This document shows positions 1 through 6,745 of a stretch of 6,831 nt of DNA, piece by piece (position 1 is the stretch's first letter; each line of letters begins with the position of its first letter). The translations under genes were made by a program, and so were the position numbers. A model generated the notes under the pieces. It did not search any database and was not told where the DNA came from. It was given only the letters and a program-made list of their open reading frames with translations. This DNA comes from Candidatus Colimonas fimequi (lineage in GTDB: Bacteria; Bacillota; Clostridia; Peptostreptococcales; Anaerovoracaceae). Where the stretch lies: positions 1 through 6,831 of the forward strand of contig JAGHTQ010000145.1 in assembly GCA_018065295.1 (NCBI GenBank). Direction: 5' to 3'.

Positions 1-860
1 TTCCACATCATTATATTATTAATAAATTTACATTCTAATTTGTCTCTGTCTTGCAGGTATGAGAGGAAGGCCTTAGTTGTTGAACTAAGCATCACCTGCT
101 GTACTGTGCCAGGCTTCAGCTCCAGTCTCTCGTACATACCCTTTATTATATAATCAAGGCCTGTGAACTCTGTGCAGATATCTCTAATCATCTCTGCCAG
201 ATCATTCATGTTATCAATGTTGGCCTGAATTGTTTCGGTCACATCCTCTTCAATCCTGCCGTGGGCTGGAACAAAGAGGCCGCCCTCCAGAGAAGCAATC
301 TTCTCCAGAGAATCCATAAAATCATCAATCCGATACACAAATCCAAATTTGTGCTTACTTAAGAATCCTCGACTGAGGTATGCATCTCCTAAGAACCACA
401 CACCGTCTTCAGTCTTAACTCCAATCATTGCTGGTGAATGTCCTGGAATAGCTGTCCACTCAATTCCCGCAAGCTGCGCTTCTTCAATTGGTCTGAAACC
501 AATCTTGCCAGGGTGAGCGAATATCTTCTTAAGCTTATTCCCAGGGTAACCACCATTCATACAAACCGCTTCAAGCTCGGAATAGTGAACAAAAGCAATT
601 TCTGTCTCGCCGCAATAAGCTGGAATGTTGTACTTCTCCATTAAGTACTTATTGCCGCCCAGGTGATCTATGTGAGTGTGAGTATTGATGATGTACTCTG
701 GAGTCCATCCCTTCTCTTCGAGAAGCTTATCAATCTCTTCTCCGTTGCCCTCACTACCGGTATCAATGATTGCAACCGTATTCTCACCTGTCTTGAACAG
801 CCCTACGTTAGTGCTGCCTTTTATCAAAAATGTTTTGTTTCCTATCTGCTCAATTTCCAT
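1..860 (-). CDS. MBL-fold metallo-hydrolase, 3' end beyond the window edge
   Basis: This open frame starts at ATG (860-858) and stays open for 286 codons to the left edge, so the C-terminus is missing. It is a metallo-beta-lactamase fold enzyme, a family of mostly cytoplasmic hydrolases that use a two-metal (usually zinc) site. The metal ligands are visible in order: THTHIDHLGG gives H61, H63, D65 and H66; PGHSP gives H141; LGDAY gives D159; VPAHG gives H200. The set is complete, so the enzyme is probably active. Residues about 1-205 form the hydrolase domain; the charged tail after about 210 resembles the helical C-terminal extensions of LACTB2-like or hydroxyacylglutathione-hydrolase-like members. 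I see no signal peptide or membrane segment. An in-frame TGA six codons upstream rules out a longer start; the Shine-Dalgarno sequence is weak (GATAAG). It has its own promoter and is separated from the upstream oxidoreductase gene by a terminator. Family assignment is firm; the substrate is unknown. Confidence 0.9.
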   Translation of the reverse strand, partial: MEIEQIGNKTFLIKGSTNVGLFKTGENTVAIIDTGSEGNGEEIDKLLEEKGWTPEYIINTHTHIDHLGGNKYLMEKYNIPAYCGETEIAFVHYSELEAVCMNGGYPGNKLKKIFAHPGKIGFRPIEEAQLAGIEWTAIPGHSPAMIGVKTEDGVWFLGDAYLSRGFLSKHKFGFVYRIDDFMDSLEKIASLEGGLFVPAHGRIEEDVTETIQANIDNMNDLAEMIRDICTEFTGLDYIIKGMYERLELKPGTVQQVMLSSTTKAFLSYLQDRDKLECKFINNIMMW

Positions 861-872
861 ATGTCTTATCGG

Positions 873-884
873 TAATCATGATTA
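873..884. repeat. 12-bp perfect palindrome in the MBL leader
   Basis: TAATCATGATTA reads the same on both strands. It lies between the predicted -10 box and the start codon of the MBL gene, within the predicted mRNA leader. It could be a small operator or a chance AT-rich palindrome. Only its position makes it notable. Confidence 0.35.
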
Positions 885-903
885 GCCCATTAACACAATG
901 CCA

Positions 904-932
904 ATTATACATTGTTGAATATGGCAAGTAAA
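904..932 (-). promoter_or_regulatory. Predicted promoter of the MBL hydrolase gene
   Basis: On the minus strand a perfect -10 box TATAAT (909-904) is preceded, after a 17-nt spacer, by TTTACT (932-927), which matches four of six bases of the -35 consensus. The predicted start of transcription near 897 would give a leader of about 37 nt before the ATG at 860. It lies downstream of the oxidoreductase terminator, so the MBL gene is probably transcribed on its own. Confidence 0.6.
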
Positions 933-956
933 TACCCTTAGTTCTTATTTTTACTA

Positions 957-983
957 AAAAAACGGGTTATTTTTCCGTTTTTT
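957..983. terminator. Possible weak second terminator in the MBL/oxidoreductase gap
   Basis: AAAAAACGG (957-965) can pair with CCGTTTTTT (975-983) around a 9-nt loop. The stem is A/T flanked on both sides, so it could act in either direction. Only three G:C pairs support it. It may be a backup terminator for the minus-strand oxidoreductase transcript, or simply AT-rich sequence upstream of the MBL promoter. Confidence 0.3.
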
Positions 984-1013
984 ACTACTGGTATTTTCAG
1001 ACAATTCAAAATT

Positions 1014-1053
1014 ATAAAAAACAGGCCGTTCAGTTTATTACCAAACGGCCTGT
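1014..1053 (-). terminator. Rho-independent terminator of the pyruvate:ferredoxin oxidoreductase gene
   Basis: ACAGGCCGTT (1021-1030) is the exact reverse complement of AACGGCCTGT (1044-1053), giving a 10-bp stem with a 13-nt loop. On the minus strand the hairpin is followed by TTTTTATAATTTT. It begins 46 nt beyond the stop codon at 1099-1101, the expected place for the end of this transcript. Confidence 0.85.
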
Positions 1054-1098
1054 AAATTACTATTTATTCATATATGAATATTCCTTGCATGGAATCTG

Positions 1099-4000
1099 CT
1101 ACATAAGTGCTGTTGTTCTGTCAGCCAGTTCCTTGTAAGTTCTATACTTATTCTTAGCATCTTCTTCAGTCATTGCGAAGAGCTTGTCAGCAATCTCTGG
1201 GAATTCCTTAGCCAGTGAAGTGTATCTGATCTGACCGTTGATGAAGTCTCTGAAGCTTGCTGTTGGTTCCTTAGAGTCAAGGATGAATGGGTTTCTGCCC
1301 TGTTCCTTAAGATCAGGGTTGTATCTGTACAGGTGCCAGTAACCAGCTTCTACAGCTTCCTTAGTGTTAGCCTGTGACTTACCCATGCCCTTCTTGATAC
1401 CGTGGTTGATACATGGAGCGTAAGCGATGATGATTGATGGACCATCGTATGCTTCTGCTTCCAGCATAGCCTTCATCAGCTGGTTCTTGTCTGCGCCCAT
1501 ACCTACCTGAGCTACATATACATAACCATATGACATAGCCATGAGACCAAGGTCCTTCTTCTTGATTCTCTTACCTGATGCAGCGAACTTAGCGATTGCA
1601 GCAGTTGGAGTTGCCTTAGAAGCCTGACCACCAGTGTTGGAGTAATCTTCTGTATCGAATACCAGGATGTTAATGTTCTCGCCTGATGCAAGTACGTGGT
1701 CCAGACCACCGTAACCGATGTCGTATGCCCAGCCGTCACCGCCAAGAGCCCATACTGACTTCTTAACCAGGAAGTCCTTAAGTTCCATGATTCTGTTGCA
1801 AAGTACATTTACTACTTCATCGCTTGTATCAAGGTTCTTAATTACGTCAACAACCTTGTCACTCTTAGTTCTTGATTCTCTGCCATCTTCCTTATACTCG
1901 AGCCACTCTTCGATAGCTTCGTGGAGTTTCTCGTCGATATCAAGTTCAAGAAGAGCCTTCATAGTATGTTCGATTTTCTCTCTCATCTGCTTAGTTGCAA
2001 GCAGCATGCCATAGCCGTATTCTGCGTTATCTTCAAACAGAGAACTTGCCCATGCTGGACCTCTGCCGTTCTCATCCTTGCAGTATGGCATTGTTGGCGC
2101 TGATGCACCCCAGATTGATGAGCATCCTGTTGCATTAGCGATAATCATTCTATCGCCGAACAACTGAGTTGCCAGCTTAATGTATGGAGTTTCACCGCAT
2201 CCTGCACATGCACCTGAGAATTCGATGTATGGCATTGCGAACTGTGAGCCCTTAACTGATGTGATATCAGCCTTATCCTGCTTACGAGGAATCTTAATGC
2301 CGTATTCCCAGTTAGTTGCTTCATGTGCAACTTCAGGATACTTCTTCATGACAAGTGCCTTCTCCTTAGATGGGCAAATATCTGCACAGTTACCGCAGCC
2401 CAGACAGTCAAGAGCTGATAACTGCATTCTGTAACCAAGACCTTCGAAGTTCTTGCCCTTAGCAGGAACAGTAACGAATCCTTCTGGAGCATTAGCCTGT
2501 TCTTCTTCTGTAAGCAGCATTGGTCTGATTGCAGCATGTGGACATACGAATGAGCACTGGTTACACTGAATACAAGCTGTTGGATTCCATTCAGGCAGAT
2601 AAGTTGCAGTACCTCTCTTCTCGTATGCAGATGTACCGAGTGGGAATGTACCGTCTTCAATACCATCGAATGCACTTACTGGCAGGTCATCGCCTTCCTG
2701 GCTGTTCATTGGCATGAGGATTTCTTCGATGAATTCAGGCAGTTCTTCGTACTTGCCCTTAGGGTCTACTGCTTCAGCCCATTCTTCTGGAACTTCAATC
2801 TGACGAATTGACTCAACGCCCTTATCTACAGCAGCGTTGTTCATGTCAACGATCTTCTGACCCTTCTTCTTATATGACTTCTCAATACCTTCCTTCAGGT
2901 ACTTGATAGCGTCTTCTACAGGAATTACTTCTGTAAGCTTGAAGAATGCAGCCTGCATTACCATGTTGATTCTTGAGCCAAGACCAACGCTGTCAGCGAT
3001 AGCAGTACCATCGATAGCGTAGAACTTAATGTTCTTCTTAGCCAGCTGTCTCTTCATTCTTGCTGGAAGTACTTCATTTAATTCTTCATCTGTATAACGA
3101 GTGTTCAGGAGGAATGTACCGCCCTTAACTACGTCCTTGAGCATGTCGTACTGTCTGATGTATGACTGGTTGTGACATGCTACGAAGTCAGCCTGGTTGA
3201 TCAGGTAAGTTGACTGAATTGGGTGCGCACCGAATCTCAGGTGAGATACAGTCAGACCACCAGACTTCTTAGAGTCGTATGCGAAATAGCCCTGTGCGTA
3301 CATGTCAGTCTTATCACCGATGATCTTGATAGCTGTCTTGTTAGCACCAACAGTACCGTCGGAACCAAGACCCCAGAACTTACACTTGATTGTGCCTTCT
3401 GGTTCTCTAGCGATACCAGCTGTGTATGGAAGTGAGTGACCAGTTACGTCATCTTCGATACCTACTGTGAAGTGGTTCTTTGGCTTGTGGTGATAGAGGT
3501 TGTCATAGATTGAGTGAATCATGCCAGGAGTTGTATCCTTAGAACCGATACCGAAACGGCCGCCGTATACTTCTGGAGCATTTCTCTCACCATAAAGTGC
3601 AGTCTTAACATCCTGATAGAGTGGTTCGCCCAGGGAACCTGGTTCCTTAGTTCTATCAAGAACTGCGATTCTCTCAACTGTTCTAGGAAGTGCTTCCAGG
3701 AAGTACTTCTTAACAAAAGGTCTATAAAGTCTAACCTTGATAAGACCAACTCTGTGACCTTCTGCTACCATCTTGTTCATTGTTTCTTCGATAGTTTCGC
3801 ATACTGAGCCCATAGCAACGATAACGTTCTCTGCGTCAGGTGCTCCTACATAGTCGAATGGGTGATAGCTTCTACCTGTCAGGTCACTGATCTTATTCAT
3901 GTAATCTACAACGATTTCAGGAATCTTGTCGTAGAACTTGTTAGCTGATTCTCTTGCCTGGAAGAAAACGTCAGGGTTCTGAGCGGTACCTCTGATTACT

Positions 4001-4644
4001 GGATGTTCAGGATTGAGAGCTCTGTCTCTGAATTCCTGTACTGCATCCCAGTCAACAAGCTTCTTATAGTCTTCGTAGCTGAATACTTCGATCTTCTGAA
4101 TTTCGTGTGATGTTCTAAATCCGTCAAAGAAATGAACGAATGGTACTCTACCCTTAATTGCTGAAAGGTGTGCGATACCACCAAGGTCCATTACTTCCTG
4201 TACTGATGCTGAACACAGCATTGCGAAACCTGTCTGGCGTGTTGCCATTACGTCTGAGTGGTCACCGAATATGCAAAGTGCGTGTGTTGAAATACTTCTT
4301 GCTGCTACGTGGAATACGCCTGGCAGCAGTTCGCCAGCGATCTTGTACATTTCAGGAATCATAAGCAGGAGGCCCTGTGACGCTGTATATGTAGTTGAAA
4401 GAGCACCTGCGTTAAGTGAGCCATGAACAGCACCTGATGCGCCGCCCTCAGACTGCATCTCTGCGATCTTAACAGTCTGACCAAAAATGTTCTTTCTGCC
4501 ATATGCAGCCCATTCGTCAACAACTTCTGCCATTGTTGAAGATGGTGTAATTGGGTAGATAGCAGCAACATCTGTGAATGCGTATGAAACGTGTGCAGCA
4601 GCTGTGTTACCATCCATTGTCTTCATTCTTCTCTTCTGAGCCAT
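1099..4644 (-). CDS. nifJ: Pyruvate:ferredoxin (flavodoxin) oxidoreductase
   Basis: This cytoplasmic enzyme converts pyruvate and CoA to acetyl-CoA and CO2 and reduces two ferredoxins. The 1181-residue product is typical for the single-chain homodimeric form. The N-terminal domain carries YPITPSSTMAE (T33), QSEGGASGA (E66) and R116, matching pyruvate and TPP-site residues of the Desulfovibrio africanus enzyme. Two [4Fe-4S] clusters of the ferredoxin-like domain are bound by C691, C694, C697, C701 and C747, C750, C753, C757. The proximal cluster uses C813, C816, C841 and C1078. The TPP/Mg motif is GDGWAYDIGYGGLDH (D970), followed by DTEDYSNTGGQ (N1003). No key residue is missing. I chose ATG 4644 because GGAGG (4657-4653) lies 8 nt upstream; the in-frame TTG at 4659 overlaps that site and would add five unlikely residues. 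Strong codon bias (lysine almost always AAG) suggests high expression. It has its own promoter and terminator, so it is probably a one-gene transcript. The electron acceptor, ferredoxin or flavodoxin, cannot be told from sequence. Confidence 0.98.
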   Translation of the reverse strand: MAQKRRMKTMDGNTAAAHVSYAFTDVAAIYPITPSSTMAEVVDEWAAYGRKNIFGQTVKIAEMQSEGGASGAVHGSLNAGALSTTYTASQGLLLMIPEMYKIAGELLPGVFHVAARSISTHALCIFGDHSDVMATRQTGFAMLCSASVQEVMDLGGIAHLSAIKGRVPFVHFFDGFRTSHEIQKIEVFSYEDYKKLVDWDAVQEFRDRALNPEHPVIRGTAQNPDVFFQARESANKFYDKIPEIVVDYMNKISDLTGRSYHPFDYVGAPDAENVIVAMGSVCETIEETMNKMVAEGHRVGLIKVRLYRPFVKKYFLEALPRTVERIAVLDRTKEPGSLGEPLYQDVKTALYGERNAPEVYGGRFGIGSKDTTPGMIHSIYDNLYHHKPKNHFTVGIEDDVTGHSLPYTAGIAREPEGTIKCKFWGLGSDGTVGANKTAIKIIGDKTDMYAQGYFAYDSKKSGGLTVSHLRFGAHPIQSTYLINQADFVACHNQSYIRQYDMLKDVVKGGTFLLNTRYTDEELNEVLPARMKRQLAKKNIKFYAIDGTAIADSVGLGSRINMVMQAAFFKLTEVIPVEDAIKYLKEGIEKSYKKKGQKIVDMNNAAVDKGVESIRQIEVPEEWAEAVDPKGKYEELPEFIEEILMPMNSQEGDDLPVSAFDGIEDGTFPLGTSAYEKRGTATYLPEWNPTACIQCNQCSFVCPHAAIRPMLLTEEEQANAPEGFVTVPAKGKNFEGLGYRMQLSALDCLGCGNCADICPSKEKALVMKKYPEVAHEATNWEYGIKIPRKQDKADITSVKGSQFAMPYIEFSGACAGCGETPYIKLATQLFGDRMIIANATGCSSIWGASAPTMPYCKDENGRGPAWASSLFEDNAEYGYGMLLATKQMREKIEHTMKALLELDIDEKLHEAIEEWLEYKEDGRESRTKSDKVVDVIKNLDTSDEVVNVLCNRIMELKDFLVKKSVWALGGDGWAYDIGYGGLDHVLASGENINILVFDTEDYSNTGGQASKATPTAAIAKFAASGKRIKKKDLGLMAMSYGYVYVAQVGMGADKNQLMKAMLEAEAYDGPSIIIAYAPCINHGIKKGMGKSQANTKEAVEAGYWHLYRYNPDLKEQGRNPFILDSKEPTASFRDFINGQIRYTSLAKEFPEIADKLFAMTEEDAKNKYRTYKELADRTTALM

Positions 4645-4652
4645 TACTGTAT

Positions 4653-4657
4653 CCTCC
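4653..4657 (-). promoter_or_regulatory. Ribosome binding site that fixes the oxidoreductase start
   Basis: GGAGG on the minus strand is 8 nt from the ATG at 4644. Because it overlaps the upstream in-frame TTG (4659-4657), that TTG cannot use it, which settles the start at 4644. Confidence 0.85.
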
Positions 4658-4712
4658 AAATTGGTTTAAATAATGCAAAAATATAAGTAGTACATTTCTA
4701 CCTTATGAACCT

Positions 4713-4741
4713 ACTTTACCCCTGTGAAATACCCATGTCAA
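4713..4741 (-). promoter_or_regulatory. Predicted promoter of the oxidoreductase gene
   Basis: A perfect -35 box TTGACA (4741-4736, minus strand) is followed after exactly 17 nt by TAAAGT (4718-4713), a four-of-six -10 match that keeps the key first, second and last bases. Transcription would begin near 4706, leaving a leader of about 62 nt. The spacer contains ATTTCACA on the minus strand (TGTGAAAT on plus, 4723-4730), a half-site similar to the arms of the inverted repeat at 4823-4851. Confidence 0.7.
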
Positions 4742-4822
4742 TAATGTACATAAAATAATACAAAATACATGATTACGCCTTAAATTGACTGAAATTTCAA
4801 CATTTACAGAATTTCATACACA

Positions 4823-4851
4823 ATTGTGATTACTTGTATATGAATCACAAT
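4823..4851. promoter_or_regulatory. Inverted repeat over the -35 box, possible operator
   Basis: ATTGTGAT (4823-4830) and ATCACAAT (4844-4851) are perfect 8-bp inverted arms with a 13-nt spacer. The spacer contains the -35 box of the plus-strand promoter and the right arm ends three bases before its extended -10 element. A dimeric regulator bound here would be expected to block or adjust transcription of the zinc-ribbon gene. The arms resemble Rex-type TTGTGA half-sites, but the spacing is about one helical turn too wide. The regulator is unknown. Confidence 0.45.
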
Positions 4852-4862
4852 ATTGGTATAAT
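4834..4862 (+). promoter_or_regulatory. Predicted extended -10 promoter of the zinc-ribbon/TPR gene
   Basis: TGGTATAAT (4854-4862) combines a perfect -10 box with the TGn extension. The -35 box TTGTAT (4834-4839) lies 17 nt upstream of TATAAT (4857-4862) and matches four of six consensus bases. Transcription would start near 4869-4870, giving a leader of about 34 nt that contains the AAAGG ribosome binding site at 4890-4894. Confidence 0.75.
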
Positions 4863-4903
4863 ATTAACATTCAAATAATTTGAAAATTGAAAGGCGTAAT
4901 ACA

Positions 4904-5119
4904 TTGAAAAGACTTAGAGATTACCAGTTTCAGCAGGAATCACTAACTCAGACTCTTCCTACTGATCTGGCAGAACGTGCCAGATTAGCAGCTCAAGAAA
5001 TTTCTGACAATCCTGGTTCTGAGGGCTCTTCAGAGGAGTATAAATCGGAACAGGGTGGCGATTATTTGTCTGAAAATTATGAGATTAAACAGAAGACTAA
5101 GGTGTATGAACCAAGACCT
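4904..5119 (+). pseudogene. 5' part of the zinc-ribbon/TPR protein gene, cut off by a frameshift
   Basis: Translation most likely starts at TTG 4904, because AAAGG (4890-4894) lies 9 nt upstream and the predicted transcript starts about 34 nt before it. The earlier in-frame TTG at 4880 has no such site. The 72 codons give a hydrophilic, Ser/Glu/Gln-rich segment beginning MKRLRDYQFQQES and ending near KVYEPRP, with no signal peptide or recognisable domain. This frame stays open to a TAG at 5366-5368, but beyond about 5120 it yields implausible protein, while the frame one base earlier gives SDTQDPIYDEVMAQVG and then the zinc ribbon. A TGA at 5107-5109 closes that other frame upstream. The simplest reading is one lost base, or two gained, between about 5107 and 5150. 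With the frame restored the product would be about 597 residues. The alternative is a separate small gene overlapping the next one. Confidence 0.6.
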
Positions 5120-5151
5120 CTGACACACAGGATCCTATCTATGACGAAGTC

Positions 5152-6696
5152 ATGGCACAGGTGGGATCCCGCCCAGTTAAGCCTAAATACTGGTTTGAAG
5201 AGTTCGGAGACTACTGGTCATGCAGCTGCGGACACATTAATAAGGGTGAAACTTGTGTCGGTTGCGGACTCAATCGTGGACTTTTGCGTAGGATTTTTAT
5301 CCTTCACAAGCCTGCAAGCAGCCAGAGCAGCCTTGGAACAAAAATACAAGAACAGAAGGAACAGATAGACAAGGAAGCCGCTTATCACGAAGCCATGACA
5401 AGCAGAGTCCAGGCCAACGCGTCCACAGATCTTAACAACATCCGCCCTATCGAAGAATTTGGCGATGATGTTGACGTAGATTGGGGCAAGGCATCGCCAT
5501 CTGAAGATGCTGATTATAATTCAGATGTGAATTGCAGCGGCGAAGGCGATGAAGGTATTGTGTATACAACTTTGGATGATCAGCTGCCAGAACCTGCAGA
5601 AGAGGAATCCGACGGCAAACTGATTCCGGTCCCACAGCTTCCTACGGTAATTAAGAAGCCGAAGCTTCCGGGACTTCCTAAGAAGAAACTTCACCTTGCG
5701 ATTATTATCGTGGCAGCGCTAGTTTTGCTTAGCGGCGTATTTGGTTTCGTCAAATTCATCGCAGCTCCTGCTCAGGACTACGATGAGGCCGTTGCAGCAA
5801 TGGAAGCTGGCAACTACGAACAGGCTATCGAGATGTTCCAGGCTCTTGGCGATTACAGCGACAGCATGATGATGATTCGCCAGTGCTACATCGAGATGGG
5901 TAATGTTCACTTCGAGGCTGGTGAATTCGAAGACGCGATCACCGACTACGAAACAGCTCAGGACCTTGCTGAGACAGGTGATGTTGCCGACCTTATCAGA
6001 AACTGCTATATCGGTATCGGCGATAAGTATCAGGAAGAAAGTCAGCTGAAGAAGGCCATCGAGGCATACAGGAAGGCTCAGGAAATCAACAAGACTGAGA
6101 ACATTCGCGAAGAAATCAGAGTCTGCTTCATCGGTATCGGCGACAAGAGGTTAGCTGACGACGATTACGAGAACGCATTCAAGGCATACGACAAGGCTCA
6201 GAACATCAAGGAGACTGAAGAAGTTAAGGATAAGATCAACGCAGTTAAGTACGCTTACGTTAGCAAGAACATGGATAACAGAGGCGAGACTGTTGAGAAA
6301 TATCTGGACGATCTGATGGCTAAGAAGTATCCTGGCGCTAAGGAACTTTATGATAAGTACTACGAATGGCATGCTAAGATTGTAGCTAACGGTTCTGCTG
6401 ATGACTTCAAGAATAAGAAGAAGACATTCACTAAGGCTGAGACTGTTTTCTTCCACACTAAGCTTAGCGGCGGCAAGCCAGACGAGAAGATTAAGCTCTA
6501 CTACACTCTCCAGTGGCCAACTGGTCAGGTTGAAACTCAGATGCTGGGAGACGAATGGAAGAGCGGTGCTAAGATCACTGCACAGTTCATGTATCCAATG
6601 CCAATGTTCGGTGTTGATGGCAAGATGACATTCACTGTTTATGACAGAGAATCAAACAAGGAACTGGCTAAGTGCACAGTAAATATTAAGGACTAA
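5152..6696 (+). CDS. Zinc-ribbon, single-pass membrane protein with TPR-like repeats
   Basis: I do not recognise a named family. The intact frame from ATG 5152 encodes 514 residues. Residues 22-39 form a zinc ribbon, WSCSCGHINKGETCVGCG, with ligands C24, C26, C35 and C38. Residues 40-180 are a polar linker rich in acidic residues, then Pro/Lys-rich just before the membrane. Residues 181-203 are one hydrophobic transmembrane helix; the basic flank before it (KLPGLPKKKL) predicts a cytoplasmic N-terminus. Residues 209-370 contain four TPR-like repeats of about 40 residues, marked by YExAIxxYxxAQ and (Y/F)IGIGDK. Residues about 380-514 look like a beta-rich domain, predicted outside the cell. 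ATG 5152 has no clear ribosome binding site and coherent coding continues upstream to about 5120, so it is probably not the native start; the gene likely begins at TTG 4904 and carries a frameshift. Lysine is almost all AAG after the membrane helix, suggesting good expression. The role is unknown; sensing or envelope scaffolding are guesses. Confidence 0.85.
   Translation: MAQVGSRPVKPKYWFEEFGDYWSCSCGHINKGETCVGCGLNRGLLRRIFILHKPASSQSSLGTKIQEQKEQIDKEAAYHEAMTSRVQANASTDLNNIRPIEEFGDDVDVDWGKASPSEDADYNSDVNCSGEGDEGIVYTTLDDQLPEPAEEESDGKLIPVPQLPTVIKKPKLPGLPKKKLHLAIIIVAALVLLSGVFGFVKFIAAPAQDYDEAVAAMEAGNYEQAIEMFQALGDYSDSMMMIRQCYIEMGNVHFEAGEFEDAITDYETAQDLAETGDVADLIRNCYIGIGDKYQEESQLKKAIEAYRKAQEINKTENIREEIRVCFIGIGDKRLADDDYENAFKAYDKAQNIKETEEVKDKINAVKYAYVSKNMDNRGETVEKYLDDLMAKKYPGAKELYDKYYEWHAKIVANGSADDFKNKKKTFTKAETVFFHTKLSGGKPDEKIKLYYTLQWPTGQVETQMLGDEWKSGAKITAQFMYPMPMFGVDGKMTFTVYDRESNKELAKCTVNIKD
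5776..6261 (+). repeat. Four tandem TPR-like coding repeats with a 120-bp period
   Basis: The units cover residues 209-250, 251-290, 291-330 and 331-370 of the membrane protein; the last three are exactly 40 codons each. At the DNA level the 14-mer ATCGGTATCGGCGA occurs at 6010-6023 and again at 6130-6143, exactly 120 bp apart, which suggests duplication of the third unit. Canonical TPR units are 34 residues, so these carry about six extra residues per repeat. Confidence 0.75.
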
Positions 6697-6708
6697 ATTT
6701 GATATTTT

Positions 6709-6745
6709 AAAACCCTGCGAAGCGAGTGCTTTCGCAGGGTTTTTT
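6709..6745 (+). terminator. Rho-independent terminator of the zinc-ribbon/TPR gene
   Basis: AAAACCCTGCGAA (6709-6721) pairs with TTCGCAGGGTTTT (6731-6743) as a 13-bp stem around a 9-nt loop, followed by more T residues up to 6745. It begins 13 nt after the TAA at 6694-6696. The loop can pair further (GC with GC) if one T is bulged out. Confidence 0.9.

Larger units (their letters stand above)
4772..4900. repeat. Widely spaced 10-bp inverted repeat across the divergent promoter region
   Basis: ATTACGCCTT (4772-4781) and AAGGCGTAAT (4891-4900) are exact reverse complements separated by 109 bp. The right arm covers the ribosome binding site of the zinc-ribbon gene. The left arm lies upstream of both predicted transcription starts, so the arms would not pair within either mRNA; any role would be at the DNA level. 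Chance is possible in a region this long. Confidence 0.4.

Noticed and set aside
438..885. Short plus-strand open frames opposite the MBL gene
   Set aside because: They are antisense to a gene with a complete metal-binding motif set, and their translations show no domain or initiation signal.
1512..4613. Several open frames of 60-110 codons on both strands within the oxidoreductase gene
   Set aside because: They lie wholly inside a conserved, full-length gene in other frames, lack ribosome binding sites, and give low-complexity Ser/Leu- or His-rich protein typical of shadow frames.
4645..4659. Upstream in-frame TTG start giving a 1186-residue oxidoreductase
   Set aside because: The TTG overlaps the GGAGG ribosome binding site, so the ATG at 4644, correctly spaced from GGAGG, is the start.
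4823..4851. Canonical Rex or CRP/FNR operator
   Set aside because: The half-sites fit, but the arm spacing is wrong for both (Rex and CRP/FNR use about 4-6 bp between arms), so no named regulator is assigned.
4880..4903. TTG 4880 as the start of the zinc-ribbon gene
   Set aside because: It would lie only about 10 nt from the predicted transcription start with no ribosome binding site, whereas TTG 4904 has AAAGG 9 nt upstream.
5106..5135. Programmed -1 ribosomal frameshift
   Set aside because: No X XXY YYZ slippery heptamer or strong downstream hairpin is visible at the handover, so an indel or sequence error is simpler.
5120..5368. Continuation of the 5' frame of the zinc-ribbon gene to the TAG at 5366
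   Set aside because: Past about 5120 the competing frame encodes the Cys4 zinc ribbon, so this part is read out of frame.
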